This document shows positions 47,180-57,033 of a stretch of DNA of 64,000 nt, piece by piece. The stretch is from positions 1,033,098 to 1,097,097 of the forward strand of contig JAZGTN010000218.1 of assembly GCA_037783415.1 (NCBI GenBank), given 5' to 3'. A program made the translations under genes and the position numbers. A model generated the notes under the pieces. The model did not search any database. It had not been told where the DNA came from and saw only the letters and a program-made list of their open reading frames with translations. Each line of letters begins with the position of its first letter. Position 1 is the stretch's first letter. The DNA comes from Leptasterias polaris (Eukaryota; Echinodermata; Asteroidea; Forcipulatida; Asteriidae).

Positions 47180-48493
47180 ATGGGCAAAACACGTGCTGAA
47201 ATACAGAGGGCTTATAGGGAAAGGAAGAAAAGAAATGACCCTACTTTTTTGGAAAAGGAAAGAAAGCGACAAGTTGAGTATCGCATTCCTGCTTCCGAAC
47301 TGAGTGAAGCAGGGTTGAAAAAGAGAAGGAAGAAGAATAAATTCCACTGCAAACGCTACAGAGAAAATAAAATAAATCAACAAGAAGCTGATGTTGCAGG
47401 AACCAGCTCTGATATTCAGTCACAAGAAATTTCAAGTTCAGGTGAAGCTCAGCCATGCAAATTGCGTTCCTCCACTTCATCACCGCTGGTGGTAAAATTT
47501 GCATTTCCCAAAACGACTAAACCCAGAAAGCAGACTGCCAAAAAGAGACGCTCGAAAGCTCTGAGAAATGCCAATAAAAAAATAAAAGTAATGACATCTC
47601 AGAAAAATCAATTGCAAAAGCGTGTGAAAAAAATACAGAAACGGTATGAAAGACTTGCTAAAAGGACAACAAGAAAGACTTCACCTGCTGTGTCTATTGC
47701 AGAGATGACCCCTAGAAGTAAGACAGCCGCAGAAATTAAAGAAGCTGGTTTAGATGACCGTACCTTGCCCAAACCTCTTCGAAAAAAACTTGAGTTTGCA
47801 AACGTCATTTCTCACCAGATTAAACAAACACATAAGGAATCCCCAAGTCAGAAGGACCAAAGGAAGTTCATGGTTGGTTGCGCTGGTAAGATTGTGAAGA
47901 AGTATAAATGCCTCAGTGAACTCCACAGAAATACTGGGCTAAGACGGGGAACATTGTCAAAAAATAGCGGAAGACGATCGCGTAAAGCAGCAGTTAGAAC
48001 ATTGCTACAAAACAAAGTTGTGTTCTTCTATGAAAGAGATGATGTCAGTCGCTGTATGCCCGGAAAGCGAGATGCTACAAAGCACGGACAAAAGAAGATA
48101 CAGAATCGCATACTTAATGACTACCTCATCAACATTTATACTAAATTTCATTCTGATAACCCGGATATTCAGATTTCTTTTTCAAAATTTTGCAAACTTA
48201 GACCAGCCTATGTAAAACTAACATCAGTGCTCTCTAGAAGTACATGCTTATGTACCATCCATCAAAATATGGCGTTTAAGCTGAAATGTATGAGTTTACT
48301 GGGTGTAGACATTCCCTCAAATCCAGAAACAGCCAGTAAAAATGTAACCAGTGATCAAATGGCAGAACTGCTATCGAAGCTGAATGAAAACGAAGTAGAG
48401 TATGAGGCCTGGCAAAAAGTGGACGTCGACGGCAGAAAAAAATGCGAATTCAAAAGATCAAGGGCAGTCAAGCTGAGTTTATTGAAACAATGA
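47180..48493 (+). CDS. Novel DDE-like protein, N-terminal ORF (437 aa)
   Basis: Starts MGKTRAEIQRAYRERKKR eight bases after a splice acceptor. The first ~60 residues are a basic helical region (RAYRERKK, KKRRKKNKFHCKRYREN). Residues ~125-185 form a very basic coiled stretch (KKRRSKALRNANKKIK). From residue ~210 the protein looks like the conserved body of a family seen in many marine invertebrates as uncharacterised proteins (from my memory of the family, not from a search). Short C-x-C motifs (STCLCTIHQN) follow, then an EYEAWQKVD segment. The frame ends 51 bp after it overlaps the second ORF. It has no ORF partner upstream. Function is unassigned; a DNA-binding half of a transposase or domesticated transposase is likely. 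Confidence 0.8.
   Translation: MGKTRAEIQRAYRERKKRNDPTFLEKERKRQVEYRIPASELSEAGLKKRRKKNKFHCKRYRENKINQQEADVAGTSSDIQSQEISSSGEAQPCKLRSSTSSPLVVKFAFPKTTKPRKQTAKKRRSKALRNANKKIKVMTSQKNQLQKRVKKIQKRYERLAKRTTRKTSPAVSIAEMTPRSKTAAEIKEAGLDDRTLPKPLRKKLEFANVISHQIKQTHKESPSQKDQRKFMVGCAGKIVKKYKCLSELHRNTGLRRGTLSKNSGRRSRKAAVRTLLQNKVVFFYERDDVSRCMPGKRDATKHGQKKIQNRILNDYLINIYTKFHSDNPDIQISFSKFCKLRPAYVKLTSVLSRSTCLCTIHQNMAFKLKCMSLLGVDIPSNPETASKNVTSDQMAELLSKLNENEVEYEAWQKVDVDGRKKCEFKRSRAVKLSLLKQ
48436..48442 (+). promoter_or_regulatory. A7 run, -1 slippery heptamer
   Basis: AGA AAA AAA TGC in the first frame gives the perfect slippery pattern A AAA AAA. Stepping back one base lands on the A of the second ORF's ATG (48442). 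No strong stem was seen downstream, so a simple one-base deletion is equally possible. Confidence 0.5.
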
Positions 48494-49695
48494 AACGTGA
48501 TTATACAACATTTCTCGCGCATGTAGACAGGGTTCGTCAACAGTACAACGCATTGGCTGATTTGAAGAAAAAGCTACCGCAAAATGATGCCATTGTTCAA
48601 ATGGACTTTGCAGAAAATTTCGCCTGTCAGAATGCCGAGGAGATTCAGAGTGCTTACTGGAATAGTACCAGTGTAACTTTGCACCCAGTGGTAGTTTACT
48701 ACAAACGACCAGAAACCGAAGGTCAACTACAGCACAAAAGCTTTGTATTTGTATCTGGTGTAGGGGACCATAATGCAAAGGCTGTTGTAGCAATTCTCCA
48801 CAAACTAGTTCCTATCCTCAAGGATCATATTCCGAACTTGGCAACCATTCATTTCTGGACCGATAGTCCATCTTCCCAATACCGCAATCGTTTCATATTT
48901 AGCACTCTCTGTCATCACAGTGACCTCTTTGGAGTAAGTGCCCGCTGGAACTATTTTGAATGCGGTCACGGTAAAAGTGTTTGCGATGGGATCGGTGGTA
49001 CCGCAAAGCGCCAAGCAGCGGATGCAGTGAAGCAGGGAAAGACAATCATTCAAGACGCCACTGATTTCTTCTCATGGGCATCATCAAACGAGAAGGAGAT
49101 AACTTATGCAATGTACTCTCAGCAAGACATTGATGAAGCTGCTGAGATCCTGACTACAGTGGACTGTCAACCGATTCCAGGAACAATGAAAATGCACGCA
49201 GTAGTTCCGGTTCCCAACATGCAACTACTTTTAAGACCAATATCATGTTACTGTGACAATTGTTTGAAAGGTACGGATATGTGTGATGGATGGGTGGAGC
49301 GAACTGTAAGGCTCAAAACACCAAAAACCACCGAAGATGTTGTACATGGCCATGTGGTCAGAGCTCCGAGTCCCACACCAATTATTTCCAAACCATTGCC
49401 GGTTGTAGGCGAATGTGTAGCTGCAAAGTATGCAAATGACTGGTATTTAGGTAATGTTTTGCAGGTTGATGAGGAAGATTGCGATGCAAAGATAACTTTC
49501 ATGGTTACGGTCAAATCTAAACAGCGTCCCACATTTAAGTGGCCCCCCCATCCTGATGAACTATGGATTCCATTTGAGGACATTCTTACCAAAATAGCAG
49601 CTCCTACAGCAGTTGGAAGATCCAGGAGGTTCTTTCAGATAACGACAGAAGAATTAAACCAAATTGAGGGCTTTGCGCAAACACAAAATAAATAA
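48442..49695 (+). CDS. Novel DDE/RNase H-like and Tudor-like ORF (417 aa)
   Basis: Helical N-terminus, then a core with spaced acidic residues: D55 in QMDFAENF, D141 in HFWTDSPSSQYRN, and E173 with H176 and D182 in FECGHGKSVCDGIGG. This is the order D, D, E/H expected for an RNase H-fold transposase. Cysteines CYCDNC...C (269-281) suggest a metal site. Residues ~321-385 (VGECVAAKYANDWYLGNVLQ ... WPPHPDELWIPFEDIL) look like an SH3/Tudor-like chromatin-reader fold. The end overlaps AATAAA. Together with the first ORF it would be one protein of about 838 aa. Names of superfamilies cannot be assigned from the sequence alone. Confidence 0.8.
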   Translation: MRIQKIKGSQAEFIETMKRDYTTFLAHVDRVRQQYNALADLKKKLPQNDAIVQMDFAENFACQNAEEIQSAYWNSTSVTLHPVVVYYKRPETEGQLQHKSFVFVSGVGDHNAKAVVAILHKLVPILKDHIPNLATIHFWTDSPSSQYRNRFIFSTLCHHSDLFGVSARWNYFECGHGKSVCDGIGGTAKRQAADAVKQGKTIIQDATDFFSWASSNEKEITYAMYSQQDIDEAAEILTTVDCQPIPGTMKMHAVVPVPNMQLLLRPISCYCDNCLKGTDMCDGWVERTVRLKTPKTTEDVVHGHVVRAPSPTPIISKPLPVVGECVAAKYANDWYLGNVLQVDEEDCDAKITFMVTVKSKQRPTFKWPPHPDELWIPFEDILTKIAAPTAVGRSRRFFQITTEELNQIEGFAQTQNK

Positions 49696-49805
49696 GCATG
49701 ATTAGGTCCTATAACATTTGCTTCTGTAGTTTTGCGTGCATCCCGTCCGTGGTATTCAGATTTTTAGAAGGTCTGCTCTTTCAACAAGTAGACCTACTTT
49801 GCAAC

Positions 49806-50574
49806 CAGATACGTTACTTATGTAACAGAAGAAGAAATATACTAGCTTACCATTGTATTTCCATTACTTTTGACAACGTGTTTTGGTTTAGCCTACTTGC
49901 AACTGCCCCTTCATTTCATTTAATGCAACAAAGGAAATATATTTCCTAGTTTTCAAACTGTAATCTCATTTTAGTTCGAAATTAAGTATGTTTAAAATAA
50001 AAATTGCTGATGGAGTCCAACTTATCTAAGTTGTTGTTGAATTAACTTTTCAAGTTGAGAAATGCTGTATTCTAGAATACTTGTAATGTTTATGATATAT
50101 TCACATTTAGCCTCACTTTAATCTTGTCAAGTGTCAATCAAAAAAAATATGTATACCGAGAAGGTCTTTTAAAAGGGTGGCCAGATACGTTACCATGCAT
50201 GGGAGCCACTGAAATCATAAGTTATATATATCAGCGATACGATTTCTTAAAATGACCTGTTCATCAGAATAGTAATGTTCGGGTGCCTAGTTTTATTATT
50301 AAGATGAATCAACAATTCAATTTTGCGGGTTATAAATTGTAAAGGCATTTAAGGTGGCCCTTCGATCCAGAAAAACTCTTGCACTGACACTTGGCAAGAT
50401 CATAAGAAAATACCCAACTTTTTATTTTTTACCACTAATATTCATCACAAACAAAACTTAAAAGTGCCTAAATTTCATCTGTCGTATTATTCAAACTCAA
50501 AACAGGCATTGAAAAACAAAGATTTCTTTTGAAACGCATCAATATCTAAAGTGAGATATGTGGTAACGTATGTG
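49806..50574 (+). promoter_or_regulatory. Downstream copies of the 13-bp motif
   Basis: CAGATACGTTACT at 49806 and CAGATACGTTACC at 50182 are in plus orientation; GGTAACGTATGTG at 50562 is inverted. Together with the upstream and intron copies they bracket the gene. Confidence 0.6.
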
Positions 50575-51318
50575 TTAGCTTGTTATAAAGTAGTTAAAAG
50601 GTGTTCTTTTTGCAGCTGTTTTGCACAAAAAATGGTGATTGATAAAAATTACCCACGTATTGATTCGTTTTCTGGAACTAATAAAGATTAAGATTTTGAA
50701 AATTGTTCATGAATTATTCGTACTTGATATTTTGTCGTTTCTAAAACCATGCTTGATCACTTTAGCGTACAATGAGCCTAAGATAAGGTGCAAGAAACTA
50801 AAGGGGCCAGGCGAAAGAGATCAAATTCATGCAAGTTTTGAACACGATCTTCACTTTGTTGTATCTCCGTATCTGAATAGTTCAGCTGGCCAAAAAAAAT
50901 TCTTGAGACACACCACGCACCAGCTTGCACACAATGTGTGTAATGGGGGCTGTTTTTTTAAACTACTCACTTGGTTTACCAAACCAGGGGGTTTCACGCT
51001 CTTTGAACCAGTGATGGCATTTTACTGTTGACTGCCTATTTTCCAGTTGATTATTAAATTGGTCCTTACTTTTGACACGCTCCTAAAAATGCAAAACAGT
51101 GTCTTTGCAAAGGAGTTTCTGGGAGTGACACCAAGTAAAACATGTATATAACATAAGATTTGTAAGCTTTCAATACAAGTGTCTTTAAAATAAACCAGAC
51201 AGACATTTTCAACCCACACATTTCAAAATCGTTGTGACGTTTTCAGCATGTTTGTATGCAGTTTACATGATAACAGTTGTTATTTAATAAAAGCATTAAG
51301 CATCTGGCCGCACCTTAA
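50349..51318. mobile_element. Possible TTAA-flanked MITE (~960 bp)
   Basis: TTAAGGTGGCCC at the left (50349) and GGCCGCACCTTAA at the right (ending 51318) are imperfectly inverted. The interior has one open stretch of 130 codons without known domains, which I do not regard as a gene. Confidence 0.35.
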
Positions 51319-51900
51319 TTTGTGAAATAAATTTGTTCAGTTGAGGCAGAAGTGTAGTCACCCCCACCCCCCCCCCCCCCCCCCCGACACCTGGAATGGT
51401 ACTTGCAATAGATACAAAAACAATTGACGGCTAATTCGCTCAAGATACATTATGATGGAGTGCCCCTTGTGAGCGGTGTACATTTTGTACCACAAAATGT
51501 TAAAAGAAGTGAAATTAACACTTTAAATAGTAATTATAAAATAAAAATCCCCTGCAAGGCAAACACAGATATGAACTTTCTATTTCATCACTGTCATTTG
51601 GAATTACGTGTATACTTCGTGAACACTGGTTGGGGATGGTTTAATAATAATAGACTGGGATCAAATTGTAGAAGACTTTAACGATTTAATCGACTCAACT
51701 CCTCAAGATTTCGTTAAGCTCCATGATGTGACTAAGACAATAATTATTATGTTACCAATATACCTAGACATAGGAAATATAACCATTGTCTGGCCTGGCC
51801 ACAGCCGAACTAATTAGATACTGACCACTGTCCTCTTAACTGGAAGGTTATTTAAGTATGCGTCTTATTACCATTGTCATCATCAGTCCTCATTGACAGG
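51319..51900. other. No gene recognised; poly-C run
   Basis: A 19-C run lies at 51367-51385. The rest is AT-rich with only short ORFs. Confidence 0.35.
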
Positions 51901-51949
51901 TGTGACCTTGCATTAGTGGGGGAATCGGGATGTGAAATTGGGGTTCACG

Positions 51950-52410
51950 ACGTACCCTGGATGTGATTTGGAGGAGGGATGTGATTTTGGCTAGGGCCCA
52001 GACACTAGATGTGATTTTGGTAATGCAGCCAGACATTGGATGTGATTTTCTCAAATGGCAATTAACCAAGGATGTGATTTTTGTCTTGGATGTGATTTTG
52101 GCTAGGGCCTGGACAGTGGATGTGATTTTGGTAATGCTGCCAGACAGTGGATGTGATTTTGTCAAGTGGCAATTAACCTTGGATGTGATTTTTGCCTTTG
52201 ATGTGATTTTGGCTAGGGCCTGGACATTGAATGTGATTTTGGTAATGCCGCCAGACAGTGGATGTGATTTTGATAATTGGCCAATTAGTCATAGATGTGA
52301 TTTCTGGCTCGGATGTGATTTCAGTGGTGCAGATGTGATATTGGATAGATTGGTTCGAAATCACATCCAATCGAATTACTTTTCCATTTTAGTTGTAAAA
52401 TCACATCTAG
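51950..52410 (+). repeat. Minisatellite of GGATGTGATTTT units
   Basis: Three higher-order units of about 112 bp start at 51977, 52088 and 52200. Each holds four copies of GGATGTGATTTT separated by fixed spacers (GGCTAGGGCC, TAATGC.GCCAGACA, ..GGCAATTAACC). The last part decays and ends with two inverted copies (AAATCACATC) near 52350-52405. The open frame across it comes from the periodicity. Confidence 0.9.
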
Positions 52411-52568
52411 GCCATTCACAGTGTTATGAACTTTCCAAAAAAAAATTTGGGTGTTTGCAATATCCTCTAAAAAATTTAGACATGCACATGATCATATTAC
52501 TACATGTATGTTGATACACATTGTACATTACACTGTTATGTGCAATGATATTAAAATTTAATATATTT

Positions 52569-53845
52569 TCAAGAAATGATAAGCAAAATAGTATGAGTGC
52601 AATGAAAATTCAGTGTAATATTATTACTAAAACTCAATTCGAATAGCTTTATGATAACTGTAATAAGTTGGTCTAACAGTTCTCTAAGCCTTAACATGAT
52701 CAATGTTTCATTCTCTGTTGTTGCATCTTTACATAATTGTCTGTATCCATGCTCTGTCATTAATTTCTCAATATGTGAATGATTATCATAAAGGTTCTCA
52801 TTAAAATCTCCCATCACTTTACATCTATTATCTTGTTGGTGTCTTCAATAAATTTTTTCACATTCTCAATGAAATGTTGCATCTTTTAAGTTGGGGGTCG
52901 GTAGATGACAACCACTATCACTGAAATATTAGATATGATATGAAATGTAATGTACTCTAGATTCTGTACTGCAATGTTCAAACGACTGAAATGTTTATCT
53001 CTTTTGCCATACACTGCAACTCCTCCATGACTTTGCTGCTGTAGTATCTTCATTTCATCATTGTATGACAAAGCTCTCATTTGATGATAACATTTGAAAT
53101 CATCTAAACTGCAATCTATAATCTGAGTAGCATCTATCCATGTTTCTGTAAGGCAGATAACATCCGAGTCCATCATTTCCCTTTGACATTTCAAATCTCT
53201 ATAATGAGGTAATAAACCCTGCACGTTATGTAAAATGATTGTTGTGACTATTTTTTTCAGTTGTGACAATTTTTTTCACCAATCACACATTCCTCAATTC
53301 CCCTCACTACAACTACAAGCATTGTGTTTAGAGCTTTTGCTACTGACTTATCACAGTATATCAACTTCTCATCAAAACCTTCAATAACAAGACCCTTTAG
53401 TGATGTCACACGACTCAGACTCACATATGCTTGACCTGCTGAAAATGTTCGTTCAAGACACACTATTGCTTTATTTGTTGTCATCCCTTGTACTTTATGT
53501 GCAGTGCATGCCCACGCAAGTTTCAATGGAAATCGTTTACGGATACATGACTTTTCAATATTTTTTTCCTTTATTTCTATTGCAACAGTAGTATTCAAAT
53601 CTGATAGGCTGATTGTCTTCTTAATTTAGAACCAACATTCTTATTATCAAATGTTACATTGATATACTTAGGGCCAGATTGATCATGTCAGGGCCAGATT
53701 GATCATGTCAGGGCCAGATTGATCATGTAACATCTCTATTCCATTTACAATTGCAAATGCTCCAATCACAAGTCCATCAGAAATATCTATATTTTTAGTC
53801 CGCATAACTCTAGCACCAATGTATGGTGGCCCTGAAGGGACATCG
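52569..53845 (-). pseudogene. Helentron relic: Pif1-type helicase end and endonuclease
   Basis: Minus strand. Helicase motifs IGARVMRTKNIDISDG (near 53820), FPLKLAWACTAHKVQGMT and QAYVSLSRVTSLKGL (53257-53600) are the last motifs of the Helitron Pif1 helicase. An endonuclease/exonuclease/phosphatase domain follows directly (HNVQGLLPHYRDLK, LTETWIDATQ, VVIYRPPT, then MGDFNENLYDN). Rep-Hel-EN order is typical of Helentron/Helitron2 elements. The Rep end is missing. There are several frame breaks: a stop after YRPPT, a shift before GDFNEN, and a 20-bp triplication at 53671-53730. Confidence 0.85.
53671..53730 (+). repeat. 20-bp unit in three copies
   Basis: GGGCCAGATTGATCATGTCA occurs three times head to tail inside the helicase relic. 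The unit is not a multiple of three, so each extra copy shifts the frame. Confidence 0.95.
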
Positions 53846-53855
53846 CACATCGCAA

Positions 53856-53960
53856 ATATCTTTGCAAATATTTGTGATGTCTTTCGTAAATATCTTTGCA
53901 AATATCTTTGCAAATATTTGCGACCTTTGCAAATATCTTTGCAAATATTTGCAAAGAATA
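53856..53960. repeat. AAATATCTTTGC simple repeat
   Basis: Variants of AAATATCTTTGC and AAATATTTGC repeat for about 100 bases upstream of the helicase relic. Confidence 0.9.
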
Positions 53961-54025
53961 AGTAATAATTAAGTAATAATTATAGTCTGAAGAGTGAAGG
54001 TCCTTTCTCTAGACTATAGTAAGTA

Positions 54026-54057
54026 CATGGAGGTAGCTACTGCTACCTACCTCCATG
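54026..54057. repeat. Short inverted repeat with Mutator-like arms
   Basis: CATGGAGGTAG and CTACCTCCATG face each other across about ten bases (CTACTGCTAC). The arms are the same as those of the palindrome at 30338-30367. Confidence 0.75.
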
Positions 54058-54092
54058 GACCCCCATGGAAAGTATAAAAAGGCCACCAGGCA

Positions 54093-54280
54093 GGGCCCAA
54101 TTTCATAAAGCTGTTTAGCAGAAAATACTGCTTGGAAAATATACTATTTGCTTAGCAAAATTTAGCAGGGTACCAGTCGCAACTATGTTAACTTTATGGA
54201 ATGCTGGCAGTAGTAGGTTACCTGTTTGTTTCTGTTTAGCGAATTTTTTGTGCTTACAGGCTTTATGAAATTTGGCCCAG
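54093..54280. mobile_element. GGGCCCAATTTCATAAAG MITE (188 bp)
   Basis: GGGCCCAATTTCATAAAGC at the left mirrors GCTTTATGAAATTTGGCCC at the right with one mismatch. Inside are palindromic GCTTAGCA/TTAGCAG words. A truncated relative is at 4922. Non-coding. Confidence 0.85.
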
Positions 54281-54319
54281 GACTCAAGTCAATACATACG
54301 GCGGGTACCGATAAATAGT

Positions 54320-54424
54320 CAGGTAGTCGTTGCGATAATCGTAACCCACCATCCTCCGGTCCCGACGGTCGAGGATCCCGACGGTCGGAGAGGTTGGTGG
54401 GTTACGATTATCACAACTAAACGC
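54320..54424. mobile_element. Foldback MITE, AATCGTAACCC family, copy 2
   Basis: GATAATCGTAACCCACCAT at the left mirrors TGGTGGGTTACGATTATC at the right. The centre has a repeated CCCGACGGTCG. Related to 30919-31012. Confidence 0.75.
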
Positions 54425-54590
54425 TGTACCAAGTGAGCCTCATTATTATGATTAGCCCTATCGTTAGGGCACAGTTTTGTATTTTTTTTACTTGTTTTAA
54501 TTTTGTTTATATAGGCCTACTATATCAGTTAAAGTACTAAATGAAATATCAAGTATAGGTTTAAATAGCAGCCTATGCTGACATAAAACC

Positions 54591-54864
54591 GCTTTATTTT
54601 TCCTACATTGTACTGGTGGTAGGCCTTTTAACTTGTACGCTTTATTTTTCCTACATTGTACTGGTGGTAGGCCTTTTAACTTGTAAGTTGTTCTGAATAG
54701 ATGAAACATCAGATATTTGTCAAATGTTTGCACTGAATGAGGCAGTTTAAGTCACACTGCGCTGTTGGTGTGTGACCTTGGGAGAACCAATGGTGCGGCA
54801 CTGAATGAGGCAGTTTAAGTCACACTGTGCTGTTGGTGTGACCTTGGGAGAACCAATGGTGCGG
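54591..54864. repeat. Two adjacent local tandem duplications
   Basis: A 48-bp unit is present twice at 54591-54685 (shared TTTCCTACATTGTACTGG), and a 68-bp unit twice at 54731-54864 (shared CACTGAATGAGGCAGTTTAA). Neither codes for a recognisable protein. Confidence 0.9.
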
Positions 54865-55654
54865 CACTGCACACAAGTAATCATAGTCAGTAGCACTAAC
54901 TTAGAAGTACAGTGCGTAAATCTTCATACCATGAAGTCTGCACTTTACCTGGAAGAAGAAGTACTTTATTGATGAATTAACATAGATGTCGAACCTGTAT
55001 CATGACTGTAATTCTTATATTAAATTACCTGCTTTAATGTTAAATAAAAAATAAAAAATAAAAATTTGATTTGTCCTTGCATCTATTAATTTTCTATTAA
55101 TTTCTTCCTTTTAATTCATTGTTTAGTTGCTATGGTTGCGTGTCAACTTGTATCTACTCATCGTGTTGCTGCTGTCCTACCTGACTATCTGTATCTGTAG
55201 AGTTGAGCCGGCAAAAAAATGTCTGAAGACACATCACATCACACCAGACTAAACTCCAGCTCTTCAAGGATTGATTCCTGAAGGAGCAGTTGATCGTATC
55301 CTTTTGGAAATTGTCATGTCATGTACATTGATGCAATCTGTATTAATGGTTTAGTCACATGAAAAAAATAACCTGTACCATGTACTAAACCCATATCAAC
55401 CTATGGAATATGTTGATTTATTCGGTTGAGTACCCAGGCGAATTAGAATAAATCTGCTTTATACTTGTTACCTAAAGAGTACACGCTTCAATGGTTCGGC
55501 GGGAACATTGAATAGGATCGGGTGTGGTACAAGGAGTAAGGGTATAACGTATTCACTTCACGCTTGCTATGCAACTATAACACATGTTAAACTTTTGTTC
55601 TCTCCTTCACTGCTCTTCCCATATATTTACGGCCAAATTTAACATTAACCAACC
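54865..55654. other. No gene recognised
   Basis: AT-rich sequence upstream of the DIRS-like gag. It may be the element's leader but nothing confirms it. Confidence 0.3.
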
Positions 55655-57033
55655 ATGTCAACTCCAGCTACTAAAGAGGACATCCAAGAACTCTTTACAC
55701 AATTTAGCCAGAATCAGGCTTTTCTTGAAAAGTTAGCTTCAATTTCAGCTGGTTTTGAAGCGAAATTAAAGTCGGCCGCTACTTCAAAAATAACCTGGAA
55801 AAGAGGGACACAAACGCCAACACATATTCAACCAGTCTATCCTTGACCAGTTAACTGAGGTAGATAACATCAACCAGTCTCCAGAAGTCAAGGGTCAAAT
55901 AGACAAGACAAAAAAGCTACTTGAGCATCGACAAAAACTTATCAGACTCGCTGATACCAGTCCTTCAGGCTGGGCAACAGTCGAAGAGTATTGTAACGAA
56001 TGGCCTTTTGTGGTTGCTGACTATAAGCCAGCTGGGCCAGCAGAAACCTCTCTTTTATCCTTAATGGGTTGGCTGAATGGATTCCTAAGGATTAGGTGCT
56101 TCTTTTGTGTTTCTTTGACTAGCCAAGTTCTTTTCTTGTTATGCATAATGTTTCTTTGGGGTTCTGTCACGCGGGCAGAAACTGTGGGTATAAAAGCTGA
56201 GTGATGCTAGTTGGGCGTTGGCCAGTGTATTCCAAGCAACACCATGGGAGGGTTGGAGGCAACCTTGTTTTTCTGTGCATTACTTTCAGGTATGGTTACC
56301 AAATTATGTTCGATTCATTCTCTCTTTTTGGCATGTTATATTTTTGAAGGCACGCTTGTGCAGCCACACCAGCCCCCTAGCACCACTCATTATAATTATT
56401 CTCTATCCAATGTTTAGTTCACTTATTTCAGTCAGCCCTTTACGTTTTCCTGTATACATATACTTTATCATTAATTAATTATTAAACCTTCCGCAGTAAA
56501 CGGAGGGCCCTCCGGATTTCCTGAGTGTCATGTGTGGGTTATTTTTGTTGCTTAAGCAAGTTTGCGTTTCTAAAATTACATAGTCGTTGCCACTCCCCGG
56601 CAACCCCGCGCGCTCAACCGCTTGGTCTGTTACAGTATGAAACCAACGGGCCAGCATCAGCTTTTTCGTCCCCAGCGATATACCACCGTGCGGGACACTT
56701 GCTACGCTTGTGGAGGCCAAGGACACTGGAGAAACACTTGCCCCTACATTGGAAAGCATCAAGGCCAAACTGTCACTACCAAAAGCACCAACGCCTAAAC
56801 CGGAGAAAAACATCGGTGGACACACAGTAAATAAAGTTGAGTTTAAACCACTATTTTGTGTTAATACTGTACATGATGAACAATTTACTGAGTATGAGTA
56901 TGAGGAATATTCAGACTCTAGTAAAATAAGAGTAGCCGGGCGTTTGTTTTCACATAGTACTTTTTGGAAATCAATACATACTTCATTTGTTCTAGATGTG
57001 ATTGAGTTTGGTTTACACCTATCAATTGTATGA
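55655..57033 (+). pseudogene. DIRS-like retroelement gag relic
   Basis: Opens MSTPATKEDIQELFTQFSQ; after one frame change a helical stretch follows (HIFNQSILDQLTEVDNI, RLADTSPSGWATVEEY), typical of Gag-like proteins of tyrosine-recombinase retroelements. A CCHC knuckle (C-x2-C-x4-H-x4-C, 56700-56741) lies in a further frame. Then VAGRLFSHSTFWKSI and FVLDVIEFG (56931-57033) match the conserved junction before the DIRS/Ngaro RT. About 550 bp in between (56040-56600) shows no similarity and could be an insertion. RT and recombinase are absent. At least two frame breaks. Confidence 0.65.

Noticed and set aside
45841..50700. Terminal inverted repeats of the two-ORF locus
   Set aside because: I compared both flanks by eye and found only the 13-bp motif, not a longer inverted terminus; boundaries remain open.
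50639..51031. 130-codon ORF
   Set aside because: Low-complexity hydrophobic start, no domain, inside a putative MITE.
51963..52514. 183-codon open frame over the minisatellite
   Set aside because: The translation is periodic (DVILARAWT, DVILVM) and follows the repeat units; no gene evidence.
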